DNA of 64,000 nt from Ewingella americana ATCC 33852 (GTDB taxonomy: Bacteria; Pseudomonadota; Gammaproteobacteria; Enterobacterales; Enterobacteriaceae). The stretch spans positions 400,296-464,295 of the forward strand of contig NZ_JMPJ01000065.1 of assembly GCF_000735345.1 (NCBI RefSeq). The letters are read 5' to 3'. Of this stretch, positions 18,774 to 29,100 are shown one piece after another; within the stretch, counting starts at the first letter, position 1, and each line of letters begins with the position of its first letter. The notes below the pieces were generated by a model. The model saw only the letters and a program-made list of their open reading frames with translations, did no database searches and was not told where the DNA came from. The position numbers and the translations under genes are program-made.

Positions 18774-20204
18774 TCAGACCGCTGCCTTGGCCGCCTCGCG
18801 TTCGGCTTTACTCTGCCCCAGCTGTTGCTCCAATACTTCCAAAGAAACGCCTTTGGTTTCAGGCACCTTGAGCTGCACGAAGGCCCATCCCGCGAGGCAA
18901 ATCGCGCCATACAGGAAGAAACTCCCCGCCGCGCCCAGCGCCACGTTGAGCAGCGGGAAGGTGTAAGTCAGCACAAAGCAGGCCACCCACAGCGCCAGCG
19001 TGCAGGTTGCCATCGCCGTGCCGCGTACCCGATTGGGGAAGATTTCTGACAGCAAAACCCAAGTCACCGGAGCCAGCGTCACCGCGTAAATGGCGATAGC
19101 GACCAGCACCAACAGCAGGACCGGCAGCCCCATAATGCCGAAGGAATAGGCCATGCCAATCAGCACGTAAATGATGGTCAAACCCGCCGCACCGTACTGC
19201 ATCAGGCGGCGACGCCCAATGCGGTCCACCAGCGGCAGCGCCAAAAGCGTGAAGATAAGGTTAATCAGCCCGGTGGCGACAATGGATTTCAGGGTATCGT
19301 TGATGTCGAAGCCCGCCGAGGCGAAGATCTCCTGCGCATAGTTAAAGATGACGTTAATCCCGCACCACTGCTGGAAGACCGCCAACACCACGCCCATCAC
19401 CACAATGGGTCTGACTTTCGGCTGCCATAAGGCGGACAGCGGCACTTGCTGGTTTTCCGACCCCAGCGAGTGGCGAATGTCAGACAACGTGTGCTGCGCG
19501 TACTCCACCGAGCCAATGCGGCGCAGCACCTTTTCAGCCTGCGGATAGCGATTGGCTTTTGCCAACCAGCGCGGGGACTCCGGCACCACAAACATCAGCA
19601 GCAGGAACAGAACCGCCGGAACCCCTTCCGCGCCGAACATATAACGCCAGCCAATTTGTGCATTCCAAGTTTGCAGGATTTCAGCCTGTGTCGCCGCCGA
19701 AGCCACGGGTTCAGCAATCATCAGATTGACCAGTTGCGCGGCGAGCACGCCGATAACAATGGTGAGCTGATTGATTGCCACAAAGCGCCCGCGCTTCTCC
19801 GCAGGGCTTATCTCCGCGATATAGACCGGCGCGAGGGCCGAAGCCAAACCAATACCGACCCCGCCGACAATGCGCCAAAACACAAACCAGCCGAAGTCGT
19901 TGGCCAGTGCCGTTCCCACGGCTGAAAGCGTAAAGGCGATTGCCGCAATGATCAGCGGCAGTCGGCGGCCAAAACGGTCTGACAGCCAGCCTGATACCAT
20001 GGCCCCAACGATACAGCCCACCAGCGCCGAGCTCATGGCCCAGCCAGAGGTAGCGGGATCGGTAATGTGGAAATATGCCTCGTAGAAAGGCTTCGCCCCG
20101 CCAATCACCACCCAGTCGTAGCCAAACAGCAGCCCGCCACAGGCGGCAACCAGACAGATCATCCAGACATAAGGCATGTTCAATGTTGTAGGATTTTTCA
20201 TCAT
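18774..20204 (-). CDS. MFS sugar porter
   Basis: A 476-residue inner-membrane sugar/H+ symporter of the XylE/GalP/IolT type with 12 predicted membrane segments. Family signatures are GGLLFGYDWVVIGGA in TM1, GWLSDRFGRRLPL in the TM2-3 loop, PVYIAEISPAEKRG after TM4, PESPRWLAKANR after TM6, QQWCGINVIFNYA in TM7, LPLVDRIGRRRLM, and PETKGVSLE at the C-terminus. The start overlaps the stop of the epimerase gene by 4 bp, so translation is coupled. Its presence with a complete ABC importer in the same locus suggests two related substrates or affinities. Confidence 0.9.
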   Translation of the reverse strand: MMKNPTTLNMPYVWMICLVAACGGLLFGYDWVVIGGAKPFYEAYFHITDPATSGWAMSSALVGCIVGAMVSGWLSDRFGRRLPLIIAAIAFTLSAVGTALANDFGWFVFWRIVGGVGIGLASALAPVYIAEISPAEKRGRFVAINQLTIVIGVLAAQLVNLMIAEPVASAATQAEILQTWNAQIGWRYMFGAEGVPAVLFLLLMFVVPESPRWLAKANRYPQAEKVLRRIGSVEYAQHTLSDIRHSLGSENQQVPLSALWQPKVRPIVVMGVVLAVFQQWCGINVIFNYAQEIFASAGFDINDTLKSIVATGLINLIFTLLALPLVDRIGRRRLMQYGAAGLTIIYVLIGMAYSFGIMGLPVLLLVLVAIAIYAVTLAPVTWVLLSEIFPNRVRGTAMATCTLALWVACFVLTYTFPLLNVALGAAGSFFLYGAICLAGWAFVQLKVPETKGVSLEVLEQQLGQSKAEREAAKAAV

Positions 20205-21109
20205 TGCTTCTCCTCGCCCGTCGCCGTTTCAGAAGTGAGCGTCATGCTTTGGCTAAGAGTTTCATGCGGCTCCAACACCTTTAAGCCCCCTAAATCAGCC
20301 ATGTTGTGACCATTGGCGGCGTGGCTCATCGGCTCGAAACAGAAGAAATCAAAGTCGTAGCCGCGGTCGAATTTAGGGTCTGAGACAAAAACGAAATAAA
20401 CCGGGCAGGCAGGCTCAGTGGACAGGCTTAGCTGCTGGTGACGGCTCGGCCAAATCACTTTCGCCTGCCCATCCCACCCGGAAAAACCATTATTCACCCA
20501 GCGGCGCGGCGGTTTTTTTGCCGCTGCAAAATTCAACTCTTCGGGCAAGTCAGTCTGGTGTTCACCCGCCAGCCACTGCGCCTCTTCCAGCCAATATCCT
20601 GCGGCATTGGCCTGAAGCTGGGTGTCCTCTTCGAGAGGGAAATAGGGGTGCCAGCCCAACCCAAAGGGCATCGCCACTTTGCTTAGATTGGTAACGCTGA
20701 GTGTCACTTCGAGCTGATTATCCACCAGCTCAAATCGCTGCAAAGCGCGGTACTGATAAGCCCCGTGATGATGGCTAAACTCCAACAGCAGATGCCAATC
20801 ATCATGCTCGGCGCAGCGCCATTCCTGTAACCAACCGTCGCCGTGCAGATAGTGGTCATCCCAGTCGGTGTTAGGCTTCAACGGATAGCGCGTGCCGTTA
20901 AACTCAAACTGGTTGCCGTTAACCCGGTTACCAAAAGGCACCAGCGGGAAACAGCCCGATTGCAGCGGCGGCGTATCCGGCGAGACTTTCGCCGGGCGCA
21001 GCAGAGGCAGGTCGTGCCCGTCGCGATGCGCCACCAGCTGCAGAATGCTGCCGCCATGAGTAGAAACCTTAAGAGACAGCAGCGGATTGGTTAGCGTAAA
21101 CACAGACAT
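20201..21109 (-). CDS. Aldose 1-epimerase family protein
   Basis: A 302-residue galactose-mutarotase-like protein. Catalytic candidates are His in HYLHGDGWLQEW near 90, His in MPFGLGWHPYFPLEED near 150, and Glu in CFEPMSHAANGHN near 265. It probably interconverts anomers of the imported sugar. The gene is coupled to the MFS transporter downstream (4-bp overlap) and lies 18 bp after the zinc dehydrogenase, so it acts in the same pathway. Confidence 0.88.
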   Translation of the reverse strand: MSVFTLTNPLLSLKVSTHGGSILQLVAHRDGHDLPLLRPAKVSPDTPPLQSGCFPLVPFGNRVNGNQFEFNGTRYPLKPNTDWDDHYLHGDGWLQEWRCAEHDDWHLLLEFSHHHGAYQYRALQRFELVDNQLEVTLSVTNLSKVAMPFGLGWHPYFPLEEDTQLQANAAGYWLEEAQWLAGEHQTDLPEELNFAAAKKPPRRWVNNGFSGWDGQAKVIWPSRHQQLSLSTEPACPVYFVFVSDPKFDRGYDFDFFCFEPMSHAANGHNMADLGGLKVLEPHETLSQSMTLTSETATGEEKQ

Positions 21110-21127
21110 AGCGCACTCCTTGAAGGG

Positions 21128-22189
21128 TTAGTCGGCAAAGTTGATGACGACTTTGCCGCATTTACCGCTGGCCATTAGCGCATAAGCCTCTCCCGCCTGT
21201 TCCAGCGTGAAGCGGTGAGTGATGGCGCTTTGCGGCCGCATTTTCCAGTCATGCAAATCACCACAGCATTTCTCCATGTTGTAGAGGCTGGTGACCCACG
21301 AGCCGATGATCTGCCGTTGGTGATGCATCAGGTCCGCGCTGACTTCAAATTCGACTTTTCCGGTTTCGCCGATGTACACCACGCGGCCCCAGTCGGCGGT
21401 GGCTTGCAAGGCCAGCAGGCGACCTTGGGCATTGCCGGAGCAGTCGAGCGCGACATCTGCGCCGCCGCGCGTCAGCTCAACGATGGAAGGGATCAGGCTT
21501 TCGCCGCTGGCTAAAAAGCCGTGATCCATCAAGCCGAGCTTTTTGGCGGTCGCCAGACGCTCAGGCTGAACATCAACGCCAATGACGCGCTTCGCCCCCC
21601 GGCCTTTCGCCAGCATCATCGCCATCATGCCCACCGGGCCAAGCCCGACGACCAGCACGTTGTCACTACCCGAGACATTGCCGCGCAGGATGCCTTCATA
21701 GGCCGTCCCGACGCCGCAGGAGATGAATGCGCCATCCTCGTAGCTCAGGGAGTCCGGCAGGTGAATCAGGTCTTTCTCTTCCGCCAGCAGATATTCGGCA
21801 TGCCCGCCATCGCGCTGCCAGCCGTAGGCCGCCTTGCCCTCGCCGGTGCAGGAGATAGGGAAACCCTTGCGGCAGTTGGGGCAGAAGCCACAGCCGGAAA
21901 TGTGGTACACCAGCACGCGGTCAGCCTCTTTGAAGTGGCGGCACCCGGCCCCCAGACTGACAATTTGGCCGCAAGGTTCGTGGCCATTAATAAAGCCCTG
22001 ATAAAGAGGTTTATCCGGCGCGGCGGCGGTCGCCCGATGCTGGTGATAAATATAATGAACGTCGCTGCCGCAAATTCCCGACGATTTCATTTTAATTAAG
22101 ACCTGTCCGATCCCCGGCGTTGGGATCGCCACTTCTCTTAATTCAGCAGTAGAGTTTCCCGGTAAATAAGCCGCCAACATGGTTTTCAT
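21128..22189 (-). CDS. Zinc-binding medium-chain alcohol/polyol dehydrogenase
   Basis: A 353-residue MDR-type dehydrogenase. The catalytic zinc motif is SSGICGSDVHY and GHEPCGQI; the structural zinc cysteines are in CGFCPNCRKGFPISC. The Rossmann motif VVGLGPVGMMAMMLAKGRGA lies near 170-190, and DVQPERL suggests NAD preference through the Asp. It probably oxidises a hydroxyl of the imported carbohydrate. The start at 22189 has GGAGAGG six bases upstream; a five-codon extension is possible but poorly placed. It is in the middle of the sugar operon, upstream of the epimerase. Confidence 0.88.
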   Translation of the reverse strand: MKTMLAAYLPGNSTAELREVAIPTPGIGQVLIKMKSSGICGSDVHYIYHQHRATAAAPDKPLYQGFINGHEPCGQIVSLGAGCRHFKEADRVLVYHISGCGFCPNCRKGFPISCTGEGKAAYGWQRDGGHAEYLLAEEKDLIHLPDSLSYEDGAFISCGVGTAYEGILRGNVSGSDNVLVVGLGPVGMMAMMLAKGRGAKRVIGVDVQPERLATAKKLGLMDHGFLASGESLIPSIVELTRGGADVALDCSGNAQGRLLALQATADWGRVVYIGETGKVEFEVSADLMHHQRQIIGSWVTSLYNMEKCCGDLHDWKMRPQSAITHRFTLEQAGEAYALMASGKCGKVVINFAD

Positions 22190-22278
22190 ATTATTCCTCT
22201 CCATAAATTTGAAAATTGTTCATTTTCTTTTTGCCATCACGCCTCGCGAAGATTGTTTGCAAGGCGCAAAGGTGCAGA

Positions 22279-23283
22279 TTATTTTTTCGAGCGAACTCGA
22301 CTATTTCGCTGAGTCAGAAGAATGTTTGCCAGCACGGCGACGACGATAATTACGCCGCGCACCACTTGCTGGAAGAAAGAGTTAATCCCCAGCAGCACCA
22401 ATCCATTGCCAATCAGCGTGATAACCAGAACCCCGAGCAGGGTGCCGAGCAGCGAGCCTCGGCCGCCGGACAGCGCCGTGCCGCCAACCACTACTGCCGC
22501 GATAACGTCAAATTCCAAGCCGTTGGCCGCCCCGGCGTTGCCTGAACCCAGACGCGCCGCGAGTAAGATCCCGGTGACGGCGGCCAGCAGGCCGGAGAGT
22601 GTGAAGATGAGCACCCGCACGCGTTTGACATTGATGCCGCACAGCTGCGCCGCCGAGGCGTTACCGCCCACGGCATACACCGAGCGTCCAAAGGCCGTTT
22701 TGCGGCTGACAAACAGGAATACGGCGAATAAAATCAGCATGATAAGCGCCGAGACGGGAATGCCTGCCACCTGCCCGCCCAGCCAGTCGAGCACGTCATT
22801 TTCGTCAATCGGCACTGGCAGGGCGTCGGTCATAAACAGGCCAAGTCCGCGCAGTGCGCTCCACAGGCCCAGCGTTGCCACAAAGCTCGGCACGTTAAAC
22901 CATCCACGCAAGAAGCCCGCCAGAGTGCCAAAGGCCGCACCAAGGATCAGCACCAGAACCAGCGACGCCGCCAGCGGCACCTGCGCCTGCATCAGATAGG
23001 CCAGACAGACTGAGACAAAAGCCACCATCGGCCCGACGCTGACATCGATTTCACCGGCGATGATCACCAGCGTCATGGCCCACGCCGCAATGCCAATAGT
23101 CGCGGCATCGCGCAGCACGTTCATCTGGTTACTGAGTGAAATAAAGCCCGGCGCGTAAATTGAAAACACCAGATAAAGCAGAGCAATAACCACTAATAGG
23201 CCAATGGCATTAATATTCGCCGAAATAAAGGCGCGGCGGGATTCACCTTTTTCTTGTTGATAAGATAATGTCGTCATGGTCAT
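22279..23283 (-). CDS. Ribose-type ABC transporter permease
   Basis: A 334-residue integral membrane protein of the RbsC/BPD_transp_2 family with about 8-10 hydrophobic segments. The conserved stretches are LVIIAGEIDVSVGPMVAF, FNVPSFVATLGLWSALRGLG, and VVVGGTALSGGRGSLLGTLLGV, the cytoplasmic loop that meets the ATPase. The start at 23283 follows GGAG with 8-bp spacing; a 20-codon upstream extension is open. It lies between the ATPase gene and the dehydrogenase gene, with 164 bp to the ATPase gene containing a weak AGCCGC/GCGGCT dyad near 23418-23445. Confidence 0.9.
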   Translation of the reverse strand: MTMTTLSYQQEKGESRRAFISANINAIGLLVVIALLYLVFSIYAPGFISLSNQMNVLRDAATIGIAAWAMTLVIIAGEIDVSVGPMVAFVSVCLAYLMQAQVPLAASLVLVLILGAAFGTLAGFLRGWFNVPSFVATLGLWSALRGLGLFMTDALPVPIDENDVLDWLGGQVAGIPVSALIMLILFAVFLFVSRKTAFGRSVYAVGGNASAAQLCGINVKRVRVLIFTLSGLLAAVTGILLAARLGSGNAGAANGLEFDVIAAVVVGGTALSGGRGSLLGTLLGVLVITLIGNGLVLLGINSFFQQVVRGVIIVVAVLANILLTQRNSRVRSKK

Positions 23284-23447
23284 TTCATTACTCCACACTA
23301 TTTCCCGGCATCGAAATAAAAGCCCGGAAACGAAAGCCATCATTTACCGGCAACGGAGAGGCTCTGCACGCCAGCGTTTATTTGAGCCCATCGCTATCAC
23401 CCTGATTTATATTTTTAAGCCGCAGACTTTATTCACTCCGCGGCTAT

Positions 23448-24989
23448 TTAATGTGACGCTAATATTTCCGCCATTAACTCTTCGGTACTCACTGGTGAGG
23501 TCAGCGTTCGGGTCAGCGTGCCCTGCTGCAACAGCAGAATTCGGTCGCAAACCAGTGGCAGCTCTTCCACTTCGCTTGAGACAAAGATGATGCTTTTGCC
23601 TTCGGTGGCCAGTTGGCGAACTATCTGATAAATCTGGTTTTTAGCTTCGACATCCACCCCGCGCGTCGGCTCATCGAGCAGTAGCACGCGGCTTTCGGCA
23701 TAGACCCAGCGGCCAATCACCACCTTCTGCTGGTTGCCGCCGGAGAGCGTGCCGATTGGCGTCGTGGTGCTGGCGGCCTTCACCCGCATCCTGGCGATAA
23801 TGTCCTGCGTGTATTGGCGAATGTCGGCCCACTGCAAAACGCCCAGTCGGCTGACGCGATGGCGGTTGGTCATCACGGTATTTTCATCCACGCCGAGCAG
23901 CGGCATGATGCCCGCCTCTTTGCGGTTTTCCGGCGTGTACCCCAATCCGTGGGCCAGCATGCGGGCATAGGTCGGTTTGTGTATCCGTGCACCGTCGATT
24001 TCCACTTCGCCTTCGCTGTAACTGTCCAGACCCGCCAAGGCTTTGAGCAGTTCTGTTCTGCCGGACCCCAGCAGCCCGGCAATGCCCAGCACTTCGCCTT
24101 GCAGCAGGTCGAAATTGATGTCGTGAAGTTTGGGGGGCAGATTCATCCCGCGAACCGACAACACGGGTTTGCCGCCTTGCGGTTGAGTGACTTGGTTGTC
24201 GCGATGCCCGCTGTGACCCAGCATCAGCGCGACAATCTCTTCGGTGGAGGCCTCAGCCAAACGGACATTCCCCGCCACTTTACCGTCACGCATAATGGTG
24301 GCGCTGGAGGCCAGTCGGCGGATTTCATTCATTCGGTGACTGACATAGATAACCGCGATGCCGACCTCAGCCATTGCCTGAACGGCGGCGATCACCAGTT
24401 CGACTTCGTTGGAAGCCAGAGAACTGGTGGGCTCGTCGAGGATAACTACCTGCGGATGGCCCTTCATAACGCGGGCGATTTCAACCAGTTGCTTCTGTGC
24501 CGGGCTGAGGTTTTCAACGCGCTGCAGTGGGTCGATATCCACGCCGAGATGCCCAAGGCAGTGCCGCGCTTGTTCCAACATCTTCTTGGCGTCGAGCATG
24601 CCGCCGCTGCGCGGCCACTCGCCGAGATAGAGGTTTTCCGCCACGCTGAGGCCGTCCACCAGACTCAGCTCCTGATACACCGCGCGCACGCCTAGTTCCG
24701 CCGCGCGGCGGGTAAGCTGGGCATCGCTGCCTGAAAGGGTCTGCCCGCCCAGCATCACGGTTCCCCGATCCGGCTTTTCACTGCCGGTAAGCAGGCGAAT
24801 TAATGTCGATTTCCCGGCACCGTTTTTCCCCAACAGGGCGCGGATCTCGCCGCGTTTCAGGGTGAAATCCACATTCTCCAGCGCAATAACGCCCGGATAC
24901 TCTTTGTAGCCGCCACGGACCGCTGCGACACAATCCTTATCATCGTCAGGCGTGGTCATGGTGTCTGTTGCCATTGCAAGTGCTGACAT
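23448..24989 (-). CDS. Ribose-type sugar ABC transporter ATPase (double NBD)
   Basis: A 513-residue duplicated nucleotide-binding protein of the RbsA/MglA type. The first domain has Walker A LLGKNGAGKSTL near 53-64, signature LSPAQKQLVEIARV and Walker B VVILDEPTSS. The second has the degenerate Walker A GIAGLLGSGRTELLKAL near 295, signature LSGGNQQKVVIGRWV and Walker B VLLLDEPTRGVDV. It energises the permease encoded downstream and is 14 bp after the binding-protein gene. Confidence 0.93.
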   Translation of the reverse strand: MSALAMATDTMTTPDDDKDCVAAVRGGYKEYPGVIALENVDFTLKRGEIRALLGKNGAGKSTLIRLLTGSEKPDRGTVMLGGQTLSGSDAQLTRRAAELGVRAVYQELSLVDGLSVAENLYLGEWPRSGGMLDAKKMLEQARHCLGHLGVDIDPLQRVENLSPAQKQLVEIARVMKGHPQVVILDEPTSSLASNEVELVIAAVQAMAEVGIAVIYVSHRMNEIRRLASSATIMRDGKVAGNVRLAEASTEEIVALMLGHSGHRDNQVTQPQGGKPVLSVRGMNLPPKLHDINFDLLQGEVLGIAGLLGSGRTELLKALAGLDSYSEGEVEIDGARIHKPTYARMLAHGLGYTPENRKEAGIMPLLGVDENTVMTNRHRVSRLGVLQWADIRQYTQDIIARMRVKAASTTTPIGTLSGGNQQKVVIGRWVYAESRVLLLDEPTRGVDVEAKNQIYQIVRQLATEGKSIIFVSSEVEELPLVCDRILLLQQGTLTRTLTSPVSTEELMAEILASH

Positions 24990-25003
24990 AGTCGAACCCC
25001 AGA

Positions 25004-25990
25004 TTAAGGTAAGCCATCCTGATGGGTGTCCAGCCAGCCCTGTCCCTGAGCTGAGGTGGTGTAGAGGTCAATCGGTACTTGAATGACTTTGTCCGCTGGC
25101 AGGGTTTTGTTGATGGCTTGCAGCGTTTTGGCAAACACCTGCTCGCCCATTTTCTTACCTGAGATATCCACGACTGCCTTAAGCACCTGATTTTTATTCA
25201 GCTCTTGGGCGATTTCGGTGGTCATGTCGGAGCCAAACACCACGGTTTTCCCCACGCGATTCTGATTGCGCACGGCCTTCACGGCGCCAAGGCTCGCCCC
25301 GCCGGATTCACCAAAAATGGCGTCCAAGTCAGGCTGGGAAATCAGCAGTTTTTCACCCACTGAAATGGCTTTGTCGATGGCGGTTCCTTCCTGATTTGCC
25401 ACGATACTCATGCCCGGCACTCGCTGCTTCAACGCGGCTTCGAAGCCTTTACGGCGCTGGACGCACACTTCGAAGGCTTCGCAGTTAATCACCGCGATTT
25501 TCGGCGCAGTAATTTTGTTAGCGATAAAGTAGTCGGCGGCAGCATCACCCGCTTTGCGGCCAAACTCCACGGGGTCGCCCACCAGATAGGCCGCGACATA
25601 CTTCTGCACGCCTTTGTCGCTGATGCAGGTGTTGTAGCAAACCACGGGGATCCCAGCCTCGCTGGCCCGCTGGATAGCCCGGCGGCTGCCCTGCTCAGAC
25701 ACGGCGGAGAGCACGATGGCGTCGACCTTGCGGGCAATCAGCGTGTCGATGAACGTGCTCTCTTTCGAGATATCGCCCTGCGCGTTGGTTTCAATCAAAT
25801 TCACTTTGTCGCCCGAGGCGTTGGCACTTTGCTGCACCCCGGCTTTTACTCCGGCGTAATAGCCTTGGGTATCGAGATAGATGGCCCCGACGGTCAGCGC
25901 TTTCGCCGATTCGGCCTGCGCATGAGTGAGGGTGAATAAACCGGTCAGTAGGGCGGTAGTCAGAGCAATTCTTTTACAGTTGAACGGCAT
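25004..25990 (-). CDS. Periplasmic sugar-binding protein of the ABC importer
   Basis: A 328-residue substrate-binding protein with a clear Sec signal peptide (basic start, hydrophobic core LTTALLTGLFTLT, cleavage after HAQA). The mature part is a type-I two-lobe fold of the ribose-binding family, with TVGAIYLDTQGYYAGVKAGV at the first strand and VDAIVLSAVSEQGSRRAI in the hinge region. It delivers the substrate to the permease. It is the first of the three ABC genes, 158 bp from the DUF5107 gene. Confidence 0.92.
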   Translation of the reverse strand: MPFNCKRIALTTALLTGLFTLTHAQAESAKALTVGAIYLDTQGYYAGVKAGVQQSANASGDKVNLIETNAQGDISKESTFIDTLIARKVDAIVLSAVSEQGSRRAIQRASEAGIPVVCYNTCISDKGVQKYVAAYLVGDPVEFGRKAGDAAADYFIANKITAPKIAVINCEAFEVCVQRRKGFEAALKQRVPGMSIVANQEGTAIDKAISVGEKLLISQPDLDAIFGESGGASLGAVKAVRNQNRVGKTVVFGSDMTTEIAQELNKNQVLKAVVDISGKKMGEQVFAKTLQAINKTLPADKVIQVPIDLYTTSAQGQGWLDTHQDGLP

Positions 25991-26086
25991 GATTCCTCCG
26001 GTATTCCTGGGTTGGCGTGATGTTCTGGTAAGGTTGGTGGCTAATTTATTGTTTTAGTTGTGAAGTAAATGTTTTCGATGAGTTAA

Positions 26087-26120
26087 CACAGTGGGGATAA
26101 AGTAAATCATCCCCGCTGTG
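26087..26120. other. Hairpin between the DUF5107 gene and the ABC genes
   Basis: CACAGTGGGGAT (26087-26098) pairs with ATCCCCGCTGTG (26109-26120), one mismatch. It follows the DUF5107 stop by about 30 bp on the minus strand. No T run follows, so it may act as an mRNA-stabilising or processing hairpin that separates expression of the large gene from the transporter genes. Confidence 0.5.
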
Positions 26121-26148
26121 CAGTTATTCATCACGATCACGGATTAAA

Positions 26149-29100
26149 CTAAACAGCGTTTAGTAAACCCTCCTGTTGCTCAGCAAGGCGTAGGAAAAGC
26201 TGTGCTTTGTTGTTGGCCGGATTGAGTGCCAGCGCCTGTTGCAAACTGCTGGCCGCTGCGCCGTTATCCCTTGCCCCCAACTCGGCTAAGCCTTTGACCA
26301 ATAACAGATGTTCCTTGTGTTGAAGCTGACGATCGCCGTTGAGCACCAGCAGATCCGGCAAGGAGACGGCGAAGAAGTCAGCGCTTACGACATCGCCGCT
26401 AGCCTGTTCGGCCCAGTCGCGCATTTGGCTAAATAGCTGATTAGCCTCGGCTTGCTGATCCAACTGGCGCAATGCCATGCCCTGATAGAACAGATAATCC
26501 ACCGGCTGGTCGTTGTAATAACGGCGCTCGCTGATGCCCTTATCGCCCTGCGCGGCGCGCTCGAACCACTGTTTTGCCTGCCCGTGCTGCCCCAGCTGTT
26601 TGGCAGTGACGCCGAGCCAGTAGTAAAGGTCGTTGTCGGTTTGCCCGACCAGCCGCCCTTCGGCAAGGTTCAGCGGATAGGTTTGAGCCGCCAGTAAAAT
26701 CTCCTGCGCCTCTGCCGGTTTACCGCTGTTGAGCAACTCAAACGCCCGCAGTTGCGCATTCAACAAGAACTGCCCGGTGACGCGCCCTTCGCCCCCTTCC
26801 CACGGATGGAACTGGCGTTCTGACAGTAGCGTTGCAGCCTGCTGCAACTTGCCGGTTTGGTGATAAAGCCCCAGCAGCTCGGCCGTCAGGTCATCGCGCT
26901 GGGTCGCCACGTCGAGGTGCTTTTCGAGCAGCGCAAGGCGGGTTTGCGGCGTCGTCGAGGTGAGTTTCTTCAACAAATCCTGCTCGAACAGCAGACGGGC
27001 ATCGTGCGGAGCCAGCGCGTAAGCTTTATCGAAATAGCGGGCCGCCGCGTCGGCATCATGGTCGATATTCCACGCGTGGATCCCCAATCCGCGCCATGCA
27101 TCGGTGAAGTCTGGCTCAAGCTCAAGGCAGCGCTGCCAGTGGGCAACCGCAGGCTGTAGATTGCCCTTGCTGTAGTGGAAACAGGCCAGCAAGTGGTGAG
27201 CAAAGGCGTCATCGGTGAAGCTGTTAAGTATCTGCACTTCGGCAACGCTGTTCGGGAAGCGAACATTGTCGGGGAAAGCCTGACGGGCCTGACTCACCAG
27301 CGACTGGCGGTTGTGCGGATCAAGACTTGCCTGCACACAGAGCGGCAGAGTTTCGCGACTGTCGATGGACTCCAGCGCCTCAAGCGCCAGCTTTTTCAAG
27401 CCGAAAGAGAGCAGTTGGGTGGCGATATTCAGCGCACTTTCGCCGCGCTGCCCGGTCACCTTGCGCAGAGCGTGGTGTGATTCGCTGTTCGGCTGCTGCT
27501 GGTAGTTGAGGAAATGCAGCAGATAGTGCAGCGGGTAGCGTTGCAACTGCTGCTGGCGATAGCGCCCGGCAGAGGCCGCGTCGCCGCTCAGTTGCAGTAG
27601 CAGCGCTTTTAGGCCAATCAGGCCGTAATGGCTGGCGTGGCTTTCCAGACCCTGATCGCAGAATTGCAGCGCATCGGCAAATTTCCCACGGCGAGTGGCA
27701 ATGCGAGCTAAACCAAAGTAGCCGCCGGACTTGGCGTCGCCGCTCCAGATGGCACGGAAAAAGTCCTCGTAGGCGGCATCCAGATCCTCGGTTTGCTCAT
27801 AAGCACAGGCGCGGATCAGGCTGGCGAGGCCGCACTGCGGGTTCTTATTCCAGCGATGAGCGCGGCTCAGGGCATTGTCGGCAAAAGCAATGCTGCTGGC
27901 GAAGTTGGTACGGTTATATTCGCGCGTCGCCAGCGCCAAGTTGCAGCGGTAGTCCAATGGGTCAAGTTCCAGCCCGCGCTGATAGTAGTTTGGCGCGCCG
28001 TGGCTGGCATGGTTGTATTGCTCAAGATGCTGACCAATAAACCAAGCCTCTTCCGCAGTCTGAATTTGGTCAGCGGGCAGTGGCGCTTTAGCCGCTTCCG
28101 GCAGCGGCGTTTCCTTCGGCTGATGCTCAAGATAATGCAGAATTTCGCTGCCGTTTTCCGCCAACAGGCTGATTTTAAGCCGCCCGCTGAACTCCCCTTG
28201 TAGGCTGGCATGCAGCACTTCGCCCGGTTGCAAAGTCACGACTTTATCCACCAGAACCTGCTCATCATTACCTGTGGTGATCAGTACCCGCGCTTGGTTC
28301 AGCGGTGCTACGGCATAGATACCCCACTCCACCTTCTGCCCGTCGCGCTGCAATTTGAGCACGGCTTCGGTATTGGCGTTCTGCACCATGCCCAGCTCGC
28401 TGTAGGGCATGAAATTCTGCACAAAGCACTTCTCTTCGTAGGCATCAAGCCAAGTGAAGTCAGGCTGGTTGTCAGTGAAAACGCCGGTCATCAGCTCGAT
28501 GTAAGGGCCGTTGCGGTCGGTAAGATTGCGATCCCAAGCCAGACCGAAGGCGCAGTTGCCCCAAGTCCACTGCTTTTTGCCCGGCGAGACATGGTGGTCC
28601 GCAACGTGCAGCAAGCCGCCGCGATCGTCATGGCTGTAAGCGCCAACGAAGTCATATTCTGATTTGTCCGCCATGTAGGAGGTCGGCACCGGGATATTTT
28701 TGTAGCGCGAGATGTCCACGCCGCGCGAGTAGTCGACTTTGTAATAGGTGCCGGTGGCAATCGGGAAGGAGGAAACATCGCGCTTGCCGTGGTCAAACAC
28801 CGCCGTGACATCCGGCGGGAAAACGCTCTGGTGGTCATCCCCGCCCTTCACCGCCGGGTTGGCCCACCACAGGAAGTGGCGCGGCGTTGGGTTGGCGTTA
28901 TAAATTTTGGCGCTGATTTCCAGTAGCGCTTTGTGCGGATAGAGCGTGAAGCCGGTCATCACCTGTAAGCCGCGCATCGGCTCCACTTCCCCCATCCAGA
29001 CGGTTTGCGCGCCGTTTTCATGCTGCTGCAAGGTGAAATCCACTGGCATAAAGGTGGTTGGGCGGTGGTGCTGCGGCCAGTTGAATTCAATTCCGCCGGA

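Noticed and set aside
23814-24695. 293-codon plus-strand ORF opposite the sugar ATPase
   Set aside because: Antisense shadow of the double-NBD gene, Gln/His/Arg-rich, with no family resemblance.
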